Shown here in pieces: positions 41,277 to 51,011 of a DNA stretch of 64,000 nt (the first letter of the stretch is position 1; every line of letters begins with the position of its first letter). Made by a program: the position numbers and the translations under genes. The DNA is from Francisella halioticida (GTDB lineage Bacteria > Pseudomonadota > Gammaproteobacteria > Francisellales > Francisellaceae), in NCBI RefSeq assembly GCF_002211785.1, contig NZ_CP022132.1:1302001-1366000 (forward strand), read 5' to 3'. Below the pieces are notes generated by a model. It made no database searches, was not told the DNA's origin, and was given only the letters and a program-made list of their open reading frames with translations.

Positions 41277-41882
41277 TTATTTAATTATTGCATCACGAGA
41301 TTCAATAACATGATCTATCAGCCCATATTCCTTTGCTTCATCTGCCATCATAAAGTTATCTCTATCAGTATCGTTAACTATAGTTTCAAGATCTTGACCT
41401 GTATGATGGGCTAGTACATTATTTAACCTTTCTTTGATGCGTAAGATATTTTTAGCATGAATTTCAATATCAGATGCCTGACCTCTAAAACCACCTAAAG
41501 GCTGATGAATCATGATTTGTGAACTTGGTAAACTATATCTCTTACCTTTCATACCACCAGCCAATAAGAGTGATCCCATACTAGCAGCTAAACCAATACA
41601 GATAGTATTAACATCTGGCTTAATAAACTGCATAGTATCATAAACACCCATACCTGCTGTAACCATTCCTCCTGGAGAATTTATATAAAAATAAATATCC
41701 TTATCAGGATCTTCTGATTCTAGGAATAACAACTGTGCAATAACTAGATTTGCTGAATGATCATTTACTTCACCATTCAAAAAAACTATTCGCTCTTTTA
41801 ATAATCTTGAATAAATATCAAAAGCTCTTTCACCACTAGCAGTTTTCTCAATAACAGTAGGAACTAAATTATTAGTTATCAT
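41277..41882 (-). CDS. clpP: ClpP serine protease subunit
   Basis: The 201-aa protein carries the Ser-His-Asp triad S101 (GLAASMGS), H126 (MIHQPLGG) and D175 (TDRDNFM). Length and spacing match the family. It forms the 14-mer proteolytic chamber for ClpX or ClpA. It follows tig by 25 bases. I see no clear heat-shock promoter in that short gap, so it is probably read from the tig promoter. Confidence 0.97.
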   Translation of the reverse strand: MITNNLVPTVIEKTASGERAFDIYSRLLKERIVFLNGEVNDHSANLVIAQLLFLESEDPDKDIYFYINSPGGMVTAGMGVYDTMQFIKPDVNTICIGLAASMGSLLLAGGMKGKRYSLPSSQIMIHQPLGGFRGQASDIEIHAKNILRIKERLNNVLAHHTGQDLETIVNDTDRDNFMMADEAKEYGLIDHVIESRDAIIK

Positions 41883-41907
41883 TTATAACCTCTCTTTATA
41901 AGCTAGC

Positions 41908-43224
41908 TTAAAATCCAGCTTGTTGAGCTTGCATATTTTCTTTTATAATTTCAAAGAAATCCTCAGCTTTTTCTGAAACTTGAGCTTGATCTAGTACCCA
42001 ATCAGTAAGTTTATTTTCAACAACTAAAGCTTTTAAATTAGCAATTTCTTTTTCATTTTTCTTGATTTCTTGTTTAGTTTTCTCTGGCTCTTCGTAGGCT
42101 TGAACCATTTCGTCTAGTAAGCCATCAACCTCTTCATCTGTAGCTTCAAAATTTTGAGTCTTCATAACACTATCAAGTACTAAGCTTGTTTCAACCTTTT
42201 GTTTAGCGTTATCTTCAAATAGATTATCAGGTAATTGATTAACATCAAAGCCTTTAGCATCACCCATTTGTTTAATTAAATTCTGCTTAGCAACATCAAT
42301 TTCTCTTTTTATTAAAGCTTTTGGAGTTTCAAACTCAGCAATTTCTCTTAAACCTTTGAAAACTTGATCTTTTACTTTTCTTTGTAAAATGAACTTAAGC
42401 TCACGTTGCATATTTTCTTTGATTTCACCTTCAAAAGTATCAACTCCACCTTTTACGCCAAATTTTTTAACGAATTCTTCATCAATTTCTGGTAATTCAG
42501 CTTGTTGAATTTTCTTAACTGTAATCTCAAAAGTAGCTTCAGCACCAGCAAGATCTTTGTTTTGATATTCTTCAGGAAATGTTACTGTGATAGTTTTTTG
42601 TTCACCACTGTTCATACCAATGATACCATCTTCAAAACCAGGAATCATCTGACCAGAGCCAATCACAAGTTCTTGGTCATTTGCTGAACCACCTTCAAAA
42701 GTTTCACCTGCTTTCTTACCAACAAAATCAATAACTACTTTATCATCTTTCTCAACAGCTTTTTCTACTTCTTTAAAAGTTGCTAACTGCTTTCTTAAGT
42801 TTTCAATCATTTTTTTGACTTCAGCATCTCCAAGATCGACTGTTGGTTTTTGAACTTCAATTTTTTCAAAACCAGTAACTTCAAATTCTGGGAAAAGCTC
42901 AAGATTAGCTACAAACTTAAGAGGTTCACCTTCTTTATTTTCTTTAAGATCAACTTCTATACCAGCAACTGCTAACTTCTCATCTTGGATAGCTTTTGAA
43001 TATTTCTGAGGAATCACATCAGAGATGACTTCCATACGAATTTGCTCACCATATTTTTTCTTAACCATACCAGTTGGTACTTTACCTGGTCTAAAACCAT
43101 CCATTTTAATAGTTTTTGCAGTTTGATTAACTCTTTTATTTACTTCAGTATCAACTTCATTTGCTGGAACTTCAATTAGTAATGAGCAATTAATTCCCTC
43201 TTTCTTCTCTACAGTAACATCCAT
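41908..43224 (-). CDS. tig: Trigger factor
   Basis: The 438-aa protein has the N-terminal ribosome-binding domain with the GFRPGKVP signature (residues about 43-50). A FKBP-type PPIase domain follows ([17 protein letters not shown] to about 245), then a helical C-terminal chaperone domain. Trigger factor binds nascent chains at the ribosome exit. It is first in the tig-clpP-clpX-lon block. A tetranucleotide repeat lies 16-36 bases upstream of its start, next to the AAGGAAAA ribosome site. Confidence 0.95.
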   Translation of the reverse strand: MDVTVEKKEGINCSLLIEVPANEVDTEVNKRVNQTAKTIKMDGFRPGKVPTGMVKKKYGEQIRMEVISDVIPQKYSKAIQDEKLAVAGIEVDLKENKEGEPLKFVANLELFPEFEVTGFEKIEVQKPTVDLGDAEVKKMIENLRKQLATFKEVEKAVEKDDKVVIDFVGKKAGETFEGGSANDQELVIGSGQMIPGFEDGIIGMNSGEQKTITVTFPEEYQNKDLAGAEATFEITVKKIQQAELPEIDEEFVKKFGVKGGVDTFEGEIKENMQRELKFILQRKVKDQVFKGLREIAEFETPKALIKREIDVAKQNLIKQMGDAKGFDVNQLPDNLFEDNAKQKVETSLVLDSVMKTQNFEATDEEVDGLLDEMVQAYEEPEKTKQEIKKNEKEIANLKALVVENKLTDWVLDQAQVSEKAEDFFEIIKENMQAQQAGF

Positions 43225-43240
43225 TTTAAGTTTTCCTTTT

Positions 43241-43260
43241 ATTTATTTATTTATTTATTT
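43241..43260 (-). repeat. (ATTT)5 tetranucleotide repeat in the tig leader
   Basis: Five perfect ATTT units (AAAT on the tig strand) lie just upstream of the tig ribosome-binding site. Short tandem repeats of this type can change length by slippage. Confidence 0.75.
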
Positions 43261-43386
43261 AACAATTTTCTAGTAGCAAATTTTAACTTTCATCTATTAA
43301 ATTATCTATATCTTTATTATCAAATATATGACAAGCTAAAGCTTTTGTTGTAAAATTTAGCTATTTCTAATAAATCTAAATCACCT

Positions 43387-43839
43387 ATGGTAACTATTAT
43401 TATAACTACTTGTCTACTAATAACGCCCTTTATAATAGCTTTTTTACATTCAAGTATTATTTACAACAAACACTATGTTAGTGTCTATGTAAATTACTTT
43501 ATTGGCAGCAATATAAGCCTTACAACTCTCATAAACAGCTATGCTTATTTAGTATATGGAGACAGCATGAGTAAATTTCAAGGATGGATTTTTACTCCAG
43601 CTGTTTTTCAGATAGGAATTTTCCAATTATGCTTATTTATATTTTCAGTTTTAGCACTATTTAAAAACTCTCAATTTAAAGCTGCTTGTTTAATATTTTT
43701 TTCTATCTACATAATCCTAGACTCTCTAACATCGTTTAGTGGTTCTATTTATAATCAAGCTGTTGAAGCAGTGTTTTTTATAAATTTAATTGCTGCTTTG
43801 ATTGCCTATATTTTATATAGACTTTTAAGTAAAAATTAA
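43387..43839 (+). CDS. Small four-helix inner-membrane protein, unknown function
   Basis: I do not recognise this 150-aa protein. It has about four hydrophobic segments (residues roughly 3-22, 70-90, 95-113 and 122-143). An extended loop, with YVNYFIGSNISLTTLINSYAY, lies between the first two. The frame is intact, and the gene lies alone between the divergent tig promoter and the broken NDH-2-like gene. An alternative is that it is the membrane partner of that oxidoreductase, but only adjacency supports this. Confidence 0.55.
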   Translation: MVTIIITTCLLITPFIIAFLHSSIIYNKHYVSVYVNYFIGSNISLTTLINSYAYLVYGDSMSKFQGWIFTPAVFQIGIFQLCLFIFSVLALFKNSQFKAACLIFFSIYIILDSLTSFSGSIYNQAVEAVFFINLIAALIAYILYRLLSKN

Positions 43840-44156
43840 ATAGGTAATTCAAATACCTATTATTCATTTAACTTAATTTCCTTTCATAATTAATCTAGGA
43901 GGATTATCATGAACAGTCAAAAAAAACATTAGTTATTATTGGAGCAGGCCATGCTGGCATATCAGCAGCTCTGTCAGCAGCAAAATTAAGAAATAAACTT
44001 AATCAGAAAACAGAAGTTGATATTATTGTAATTAGTCGTAACTCATATATGACAATACGACCAAGAATGTATATAAAAGAATTAGAAGAAGCTACTATAG
44101 GATAAACTGTCCCTGTTATTCAATACCACTTTATAAAATATTTTTATTCCTTGCTT

Positions 44157-44759
44157 TTATGCAGCATCTAAAATACCAGAATATACTTCATCAGGAGTCA
44201 TATATCCAATACTAGAATGTAGTCTTTCATTGTTGTAAATATCAATATATTCTTTGATACCTACTTTAGCCTCTTTCATAGTTATATATGATGCCGGATA
44301 AACATTTTCATATTTCAGTGTTCTCCAAAATCTCTCAATTGCAATATTATCTATAGATCTTCCTTTAGCATCCATAGATTTATTTATTTTATTATCAGAT
44401 AATATTTTAATATGCTCTTTTGCTGTATATTGAGTTCCTTGATCAGAGTTAAAGATATCAGGTTTACCATATTTAAATAACGCTTCTTTTAACACACTAG
44501 TTGTTAGATGTGTATCCATAGTATTAGAAATCTTCCAAGCTAGTATTTTCTTGCTATGCCAATCTATTATGGCTACTAAATATGCATACCCACATTCTAG
44601 TCTAATATACGTGATATCAGCACTCCATACCTTATTAGCTTTATCTATAACAACCTGATTCGTCTCATTTTTAAATACATTAAGTAAGTATGGATATTTC
44701 TTGTCTTGCTTATTAATGACAGTTGTCTTTTTTTTAGGATACAATGCCTTAATACCCAT
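44157..44759 (-). CDS. IS3-family transposase, catalytic part (copy 3)
   Basis: This 200-aa rve-domain protein reads the same as the catalytic protein of copy 1 along its length. The DDE residues lie in SADITYI, NSDQGTQYT and ERFWRTLKYE. It follows the N-terminal ORF after one TAA codon in the same frame. Confidence 0.8.
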   Translation of the reverse strand: MGIKALYPKKKTTVINKQDKKYPYLLNVFKNETNQVVIDKANKVWSADITYIRLECGYAYLVAIIDWHSKKILAWKISNTMDTHLTTSVLKEALFKYGKPDIFNSDQGTQYTAKEHIKILSDNKINKSMDAKGRSIDNIAIERFWRTLKYENVYPASYITMKEAKVGIKEYIDIYNNERLHSSIGYMTPDEVYSGILDAA

Positions 44760-44762
44760 GAA

Positions 44763-45326
44763 TTACATAGCACTTTTGATTAGCTTCCTTCCAACTAGAA
44801 ATCCTAATCTATTTAGCAACTTTACTAGCCTTCTCGTACCATAATATGGATGTTTAGTATGTATCAAATCTATTGCATTTAATAGTCTAATATCATCATT
44901 ACTACTAAATTTTGATATTGGTGTATAATAGTACACACTCTTAGATACAGATAATAGTTTAAGCTGATTATTTAAAGATAATTCTAGCTTAGTATCTACA
45001 GAGTTTACTCTATCATTTGATGATACCAAGCTTTTTAGCTTTCCCATTAAAAAATCCCTCTCTACTATTACCTCGACTAGTTTTTTACTTGTTGCATCTT
45101 TATCTTTTCTAAGCTCATCTATTTCCTGCTTATACTCCTTAACAATAGAGCTTTTATAAAATGCTAAGCAAGCATTAGATAAAAATTGCTGCTTCCAATT
45201 ATGCACGTTTTTAGGAAGTAAATCATACTTACTTGCTATCTCATTAACTGTCATATCGCCTTCTAGCAATTCTATAATTACTTTAGCTTTAAAATCAGCT
45301 GTATACGTTACTCTTTTTTTACTCAT
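44763..45326 (-). CDS. IS3-family transposase, N-terminal part (copy 3)
   Basis: The 187-aa product has helix-turn-helix and coiled-coil regions as in copy 1. It has private changes (AFYKSSIV instead of AFDKSSVV) and the sublineage TAA at codon 188. It is otherwise open and could be expressed. Confidence 0.8.
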   Translation of the reverse strand: MSKKRVTYTADFKAKVIIELLEGDMTVNEIASKYDLLPKNVHNWKQQFLSNACLAFYKSSIVKEYKQEIDELRKDKDATSKKLVEVIVERDFLMGKLKSLVSSNDRVNSVDTKLELSLNNQLKLLSVSKSVYYYTPISKFSSNDDIRLLNAIDLIHTKHPYYGTRRLVKLLNRLGFLVGRKLIKSAM

Positions 45327-46385
45327 TTATCTATTTCCTAATTTATCTAGTTAAGTTTAACATCTAGGAATAAAAATCTTTCTAAAATCAGTAGCTTTTT
45401 CTGGGGACATTAATAGTGAAAAGCAATTTATTGTGATAAACGACTCTCAAAAACAACAAAGAGAATTAAGTTTTAGTAGTTAATACTGTGTGCTGGTAGT
45501 GAATTAGCTCAACCAAGAATTAAAGGAATAAAAACTGTCTACAATATAGATACTTATAAGGTAGCTATACTAGGTGGTGGAATCACAGGTATCGAACTTG
45601 CTTGCGAACTTCCTGTAACATTGAAAAAGCTAACTTTTGAACTAGGATTAAAACCATCATCTGATCTTGATGTTTCAATAGTCGATCGAGGAGATGTTAC
45701 TTATTCATTAGGTAAAGATCCTCAGAAATACATTGTAGATGCATTTAATTTGGCTAACATTAAATGCTTAAACTATGCATCTATCACAGAAGCTACTCAA
45801 ACTAAAGCGGATAAAGGATCTGTGACTATAAATGATGAAGTGCTTGAATTTAACTTTATTGTTTCTGCATTAGGTATGAAAGCAACAAATTTAAATAATC
45901 TATTAGACTACGACAAAGATCATGCAAATAGAATAAAAGTTAATCACTATCTACAAACTCCTAATGAAAATATCTTTATAGCTGGAGATGCTGCAAATGT
46001 AAAAGTTGATGATGAACATTATGCAGTAATGTCATGCCAACAAGGAAGACCTCAAGGAAGGCTTGCTGGACATAATGCAATATTACATTTATTAGGTATT
46101 TCAAAAATGGAAGAATATTATCAACCAAATTATGTAACATGTGTTGATTTAGGTGAATATGGTGGTTTATACACAGAAGGATGGGAAAGAAAAGTTAAAA
46201 AAATTGGCATGGAAGCTAAAGATATTAAAAAACATATTAACCTTGAAAGAATATACCCGCCTAATAGAAGAGATGAGACAGGTATTTTTGAAGAAGCTGG
46301 TGAGCTTCAATTTATCACTCCTCACGAGTCTCATGAAACTACAAAAAAGTCTAAATAAATATAACTTGTCTACTAGAATTATATT

Positions 46386-47075
46386 CTATTCGCAATATCT
46401 AGACTTGATAGCTTTGATAGCTTGAGCGTAAGTAGCATCCATTTCAGCTCTTGAGCCAACACCACCACCTATTTCATAAAGCTTACCATCACCGACACCA
46501 TAGATTGCCGCATGAATAGTAAAATCTAAGCCTTTTTTCTCCCAAGCATCACTTACAACTGTGGTTTTACAAAGATTTAAAGCTTGATGAAGTGCATTAA
46601 GCTCACACATCATATCAACCTTTTTCTTCATATACTCTTCCTCATTGTCTTTTAGATAAGAAAGAGTCTCTTCAATAAACTTTTTGTTCTGTTCTTTTAT
46701 TTCACGGATAGAAGTTAGCCAGTTATCAATTAATCCATAACTCTTATCTTTAACAACCGTTTCCACACCACCACAAGCATAGTGACCACACACAATAATT
46801 TTCTTAACCTTAAGAACTTCAATAGCAAATTGCAACACTGATAAACAGTTTAAATCTGTAAGTGAAACAACATTCGCAATATTACGATGTACAAATACTT
46901 CGCCAGGGACAAGACCACAAACTTGGTTAGCAGGTACACGACTATCTGAGCACCCTATCCAAAGATACTCTGGAGACTGCCCTTTCGATAGTGTTTCAAA
47001 AAAACCAGGATTAGTCCTTTCAATCTCTTGCGCCCACTCTCTATTACCTTTGATTAACTCGGCTATATCACTCAT
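46386..47075 (-). CDS. can: Beta-class carbonic anhydrase
   Basis: The 229-aa protein has the zinc ligands C42 and D44 (GCSDSRVPAN) and H98 and C101 (CGHYACGGV), plus the Asp-Arg catalytic pair within SDSR. These define beta carbonic anhydrases. It interconverts CO2 and bicarbonate, supplying bicarbonate for carboxylations. Length fits E. coli Can (220 aa). A GGAGAAG ribosome site precedes the ATG. It stands alone, converging on the NDH-2-like pseudogene. Confidence 0.93.
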   Translation of the reverse strand: MSDIAELIKGNREWAQEIERTNPGFFETLSKGQSPEYLWIGCSDSRVPANQVCGLVPGEVFVHRNIANVVSLTDLNCLSVLQFAIEVLKVKKIIVCGHYACGGVETVVKDKSYGLIDNWLTSIREIKEQNKKFIEETLSYLKDNEEEYMKKKVDMMCELNALHQALNLCKTTVVSDAWEKKGLDFTIHAAIYGVGDGKLYEIGGGVGSRAEMDATYAQAIKAIKSRYCE

Positions 47076-47175
47076 GTCTTCTCCTTATATTATCTGAATA
47101 TTTTTTCATATATTACACTTCATATGATATATTAGAATATCTTAATGAACAAGTCTTTATTAACTTATAATATAA

Positions 47176-48204
47176 CTATATTGTTACCTCACCTTGCAAA
47201 GAAGTATTAAAAGCATCCTTGATTTGCTGCTGAGAAATTCCAGGTTGACTAAGTAAATAAAAAAGCTTGCCTAACGCTGCTTCATCTGTCATATCATATC
47301 CTGATACAACTCCAACATCCACAAGTCCTCGAGCTATTTTATAAGTTTGCATTTTTACACTTCCATACAGACATTGAGTGCAGTTAACTATCACAACCCC
47401 TCTTTGATTAGCCCTTGCTAGCGTCTTGTGAATATTAGGATCATCCATCATATTTCCAGAACCATAAGTTTTTAAAATTAAGCCTTGTAACGGTGGCTCA
47501 AGGACTGCTTCTAATATATTATTATCCATACCAGGGAAAACACTTAAGATTGCTATTTTTGGTACACCAAACGTTTCTAATATTGGCAAATCATAATTAT
47601 CAGATCTTTGCCACAACCTTCTTTTTTTAATTTCAATATCAATTCCAACTTTTGCTAAGCTAGAATAGTTTGGAGAGTCAAAAGCTTCAAAATCTGTAGC
47701 AGATATTTTTGTAGTTCTATTACCTCTCATAAGCCTTTGATTAAAATAAACACAAACTTCTTTAATATCATCACTACAAGCAAATATTAAACTGTTTAGA
47801 ATATTTGATATTGCATCAGATCTTATTTTTGATATTGGAATTTGTGAACCTGTTACAATTACAGGCTTTTGAATTTCACCAAGCATAAAAGATAATACTG
47901 AAGCTGTATAAGCTAAAGTATCCGTGCCATGTAAGATCACAAAGCCATCATAATCTTTATAATTTTTTATTACATCTAAAGCTAATGACACCCATCTTTT
48001 AGGATTTATATTTGATGAATCTATCAAATTTGTATATTCTTTGACTTTAAACTCAGGCATATTATATTCATAAAAATCACGAATACCTTCGACAGTTTTT
48101 GTTAAATATCCTGGTTTAACATCATATCCTTGCTCTGTATTTATCATACCAATAGTGCCGCCAGTGTATAAAACCAGAATCTTCTTATGGCTAAGATTTT
48201 CCAT
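47176..48204 (-). CDS. ansA: Type I (cytoplasmic) L-asparaginase
   Basis: The 342-aa protein has the asparaginase active-site motifs YTGGTIGM (nucleophile threonine T14 or T17 region) and LHGTDTLAYTASVLSFML. The later GNRTTKIS and GSGNMMDDPNI segments of type I enzymes are also present. There is no signal peptide, so it is cytoplasmic. It hydrolyses asparagine to aspartate and ammonia. Its start overlaps the end of rnhA by 14 bases. Confidence 0.9.
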   Translation of the reverse strand: MENLSHKKILVLYTGGTIGMINTEQGYDVKPGYLTKTVEGIRDFYEYNMPEFKVKEYTNLIDSSNINPKRWVSLALDVIKNYKDYDGFVILHGTDTLAYTASVLSFMLGEIQKPVIVTGSQIPISKIRSDAISNILNSLIFACSDDIKEVCVYFNQRLMRGNRTTKISATDFEAFDSPNYSSLAKVGIDIEIKKRRLWQRSDNYDLPILETFGVPKIAILSVFPGMDNNILEAVLEPPLQGLILKTYGSGNMMDDPNIHKTLARANQRGVVIVNCTQCLYGSVKMQTYKIARGLVDVGVVSGYDMTDEAALGKLFYLLSQPGISQQQIKDAFNTSLQGEVTI

Positions 48205-48667
48205 TTTTATTTTTCTCCATTAGCTCAGAAATAGCCCTATTTGCTAATTCATCTGCCTTTTCATTACCTTGATTGCCACTATGGCCTTTGACCCAGTTCC
48301 AAGCGATATTATGGACTTGACTCAAAGTATCAAGCTCTTGCCACAAATCTTTATTCTTTACTTCTTTCTTAGCAGCCGTTTTCCAACCGTTAGCTTTCCA
48401 GTTTTTTAACCACTGATTAATACCATTTTGTAAATATTTAGAATCTGTAAAAATAGTAATATCACATTTTCTTTTTAGAGTCTCTAATGTTTTTATAGCT
48501 GCTAAAAGCTCCATTCTATTATTAGTGGTTTCTTTCTCTGCACCATATATCTCTTTCTCTACACCATTATAACTAAGTATAGCTCCCCAACCACCTATTC
48601 CAGGATTACCTTTACAAGCTCCATCAGTATATGCTACTACATTATTTTTTTTGCTGAACATCTCCAT
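48191..48667 (-). CDS. rnhA: Ribonuclease HI
   Basis: The product is 158 aa from ATG 48667. I preferred this start to a GTG at 48682 because AAGGAG lies 4 bases before the ATG. The catalytic residues are visible: Asp in AYTDGACKGNPG, Glu in NNRMELLA, Asp in FTDSKYL and Asp in GNEKADELA. RNase HI removes RNA from RNA-DNA hybrids (R-loops, primers). It overlaps both neighbours, the YafS-like gene and ansA. Confidence 0.94.
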   Translation of the reverse strand: MEMFSKKNNVVAYTDGACKGNPGIGGWGAILSYNGVEKEIYGAEKETTNNRMELLAAIKTLETLKRKCDITIFTDSKYLQNGINQWLKNWKANGWKTAAKKEVKNKDLWQELDTLSQVHNIAWNWVKGHSGNQGNEKADELANRAISELMEKNKNGKS

Positions 48668-49232
48668 AAATCTCCTTCGCACACTCTCCTCTATATGCTT
48701 GTTTTTTTCCTGATTCAGTTACTAAATCAGATACTTTTAGACCATCTACTATAAAGTAGTTATCTTTTTTAAAGATCACAACAAAGTTTTTACTTACTAT
48801 ACGCTTGAATAAATCAATAAAAATATTTCCCGTTGGATTTATCAATTGAACTTCTTTACTAACAAAGCCATTAGCTAAAAATTTTGATAAGACCTTATAA
48901 AGTCTAATATCTCCTGAACATGCCACTATAACTTCACCATCATCAGCTAAACAAAAGTGTAGTTGTTTGAGTAGAGCTTTTACTTCTTTTGGAGAAGATA
49001 AAGAACTTTGATCTAAGATTACTAAATCAAAAAATTTATGTTCAAATGGCCAAGCTTTGACACTAAAAACACATCCTTTCTGCTGTTGTGTTTTTAAATA
49101 TCCAGAACAAACAACTTTTTTTAAGACATTAATTCTATCAAGATAGCCATCATCATTACCCGTGACAATAAGAGCTTTTTTATACCATCTTTGAGCAAGA
49201 TATCTAACTATAATTCGCTCTTTCACCTTCAT
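48642..49232 (-). CDS. YafS-like, degenerate SAM-methyltransferase-fold protein
   Basis: The 196-aa protein sits directly upstream of rnhA, as yafS does in E. coli. It resembles a class I methyltransferase in its second half: KAWPFEHKFFDLVILDQSS, then LLKQLHFCLADDGEVIVAC. The usual glycine-rich SAM loop is poorly conserved here (ALIVTGNDDGYLDRIN), so activity is doubtful. It starts 5 bases after aroA and overlaps rnhA, in a unit aroA-yafS-rnhA-ansA. Function unknown. Confidence 0.65.
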   Translation of the reverse strand: MKVKERIIVRYLAQRWYKKALIVTGNDDGYLDRINVLKKVVCSGYLKTQQQKGCVFSVKAWPFEHKFFDLVILDQSSLSSPKEVKALLKQLHFCLADDGEVIVACSGDIRLYKVLSKFLANGFVSKEVQLINPTGNIFIDLFKRIVSKNFVVIFKKDNYFIVDGLKVSDLVTESGKKQAYRGECAKEIYGDVQQKK

Positions 49233-49237
49233 AATTT

Positions 49238-50515
49238 TTAACCTACTAAAATTCTCATTCTATCAAAATAATCAGGACAGGTCTTGCTTATAGCTTCTGA
49301 ATTATTTATGATAATACCATCATTTTTTAATCCTAAAAGAGCCAATGACATAGCAATCCTATGATCATTAAAACTATCAACTTCCGCTGATTGAAATTTA
49401 CTCCTAGAAGGAGATATTAAAATACTATCTTGTGTTGTTTCAACATATACTCCTAGTTTTGTAAGTCCTTCTGCCATAGCAGATACTCTATCAGATTCTT
49501 GCCCTCTAGTATGACTAAGCCCTGAGATATAAGTGTCTGAATCAGCAAAACATGCTATTGTAGCTAAAGTCATAAAAGTATCTGAGAAATTACGCATATT
49601 AACATTTATACCTTTTAATTTTTCAGTTCCTGTGACTTCTACACCATCGCCACAATACTTAACTTCACAACCAATCATTTCTAAAACATCTAAAAACTTA
49701 ATATCTCCTTGCTTGGATTTTTTAGTTATATTCATTACTTTTATAATAGATCCTGTAATAGCTGCAAATGCCCAAAAATATGAAGCTGTTGACACATCTG
49801 GTTCAACAACATACCTTCCTGGCGATGTATAATTAAATTTTTTAGTAGTATACATATTATTCTCAATGTTAACATCTATACCAAACTCAGCCATAACTTT
49901 TGCAGTCATATCTAAATAAGGTTGCTTATGATCTGTAATCGAACTCAAAGCTAAACCTTGTTGCATAAATGGTGCTACCATAAGTAAGCCAGACGCAAAC
50001 TGCGAACTTTTTTTACCATCGACCTTAATACTACCACCCTTTAAAGAATCTGCATTAATAGTTAAAGGCATTGCATAATTCCTCTCATGATATAAAGCTT
50101 TCATCCCAAGTTTTTCTAACGGTTTTAATTGATCTGCCAGTGGCCTTTCCATCATTCTTTGTTTAGCATAAACATAATAATCACCAGATTTTTGTACAGC
50201 ACACATAGGGATTATAAATCTAGTTAGAGTGCCTGACTCATTACAAAATATTTCTGCTTTTTGATTCTGAAACTCTCGACTACAACCTAATATTGTTAAT
50301 TTTTTTTCACTCTGATTGTGCTCAATCGCATAACCAAGTGCTTTTAAAGCCGCAACGCATGCTAAAACATCTGCACTATTTGGTAGATTTTCAAATTTGG
50401 TTTCACCATCAGCCATAGCAGCAATGATTAAAGATCTATTTGAGATACTTTTTGAACCATCTAAATAAATATTTTGATTTATTTTTGATTCCGTTTTAGG
50501 TATAAAATCCTTCAT
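49238..50515 (-). CDS. aroA: 3-phosphoshikimate 1-carboxyvinyltransferase (EPSP synthase)
   Basis: The 425-aa protein has the substrate-binding GSKSISNRSLIIAAM (20-34), the NESGTLTRF loop (92-100) where E. coli has NAGTAMRPL, and the C-terminal DHRIAMSLALLG with catalytic residues. It joins PEP to shikimate-3-phosphate in aromatic amino acid synthesis. The ESGT form of the loop differs from the class I enterobacterial form. Its minus-strand downstream neighbours are coupled to it. Upstream is a 496-base region without a gene. Confidence 0.93.
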   Translation of the reverse strand: MKDFIPKTESKINQNIYLDGSKSISNRSLIIAAMADGETKFENLPNSADVLACVAALKALGYAIEHNQSEKKLTILGCSREFQNQKAEIFCNESGTLTRFIIPMCAVQKSGDYYVYAKQRMMERPLADQLKPLEKLGMKALYHERNYAMPLTINADSLKGGSIKVDGKKSSQFASGLLMVAPFMQQGLALSSITDHKQPYLDMTAKVMAEFGIDVNIENNMYTTKKFNYTSPGRYVVEPDVSTASYFWAFAAITGSIIKVMNITKKSKQGDIKFLDVLEMIGCEVKYCGDGVEVTGTEKLKGINVNMRNFSDTFMTLATIACFADSDTYISGLSHTRGQESDRVSAMAEGLTKLGVYVETTQDSILISPSRSKFQSAEVDSFNDHRIAMSLALLGLKNDGIIINNSEAISKTCPDYFDRMRILVG

Positions 50516-51011
50516 TACTATTAAAAATAAGAAATTAAATATATAACGAATATATTACCATAAACAAATTAGTTTTTATTCATCATAATATGCTCTTATT
50601 AGTAGTTTTTTTTAAGAAAAACTTAACCTAAAAACTAAGTCAGTTATACAAACGTTTACTCATTATCTTTTATAAAAGACATATCGACTTTTTATATAAG
50701 AGCATACAAAATTAACTATATAGCTATTAACAAACATATTTTAATGAAAAATAAAAATTGCTTGGTGTCACACTAAAATAGTAAGTGTTGCTTTATGCCA
50801 TTATCAAAAGATAAGATAGATAACACATCAAATATCTGTTGCAATAACTGTCTTAAAATAATCAACTTAGAACTGAAAACATGTCTTTAAAAGAATTTCA
50901 AAAATATACCCATATTCAAATACAGAAAAATGGTAAAATAAGATAATTAATTATAGTTCTTTGGATAATTAGATTTTCACGCTATTAAAAAACACGTAAA
51001 TAAAATACTTT
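50516..51011. other. Intergenic region between aroA and rpoH without a clear gene
   Basis: These 496 bases are very AT-rich and hold no convincing gene. Two tiny plus-strand frames exist: 50795-50890 (31 codons, containing CCNNC) and 50881-50946 (21 codons, MSLKEFQKYTHIQIQ). Neither has a clear ribosome site, and they may be remnants of one decayed gene. The aroA promoter must lie near 50520-50600. Confidence 0.35.

Larger units (their letters stand above)
44103..45412 (-). mobile_element. 1310-bp IS3-family element, copy 3
   Basis: It has the same ends and length as copy 1, on the minus strand. It shares with copy 1 the TAA at codon 188 and several amino acid states (KQDKK, YLVAII), placing both in one sublineage. 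It lies inside the NDH-2-like gene, and about 60-75 bases of that gene appear to be missing at the junction. No target duplication is seen. Confidence 0.88.
43909..46358 (+). pseudogene. NADH dehydrogenase-like (NDH-2 type) FAD oxidoreductase, broken
   Basis: The 5' part (ATG 43909 after AGGAGG) encodes LVIIGAGHAGISAALSAAKL and TIRPRMYIKELEEATI. It is frameshifted by an A-run of 8 instead of 9 at 43919-43926. IS copy 3 follows. Beyond it the frame resumes at NSEKQFIVINDSQKQQ, shifts near 45478 into CAGSELAQPRIKGIK, and gives the second Rossmann motif VAILGGGITGIELACELP. A long intact stretch then runs to TAA 46358 and includes NIFIAGDAANV. About 20 residues of the expected protein are missing at the IS. 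Such enzymes oxidise NADH and reduce quinone at the membrane face. Confidence 0.8.

Noticed and set aside
48668-48682. GTG start for rnhA five codons upstream
   Set aside because: AAGGAG lies inside this extension and is well spaced for ATG 48667, and the extension (RRRF) is not part of RNase HI proteins.
50795-50946. Small CxxC peptide genes between aroA and rpoH
   Set aside because: There is no clear ribosome site and each frame is very short. They are reported only as content of the gap.
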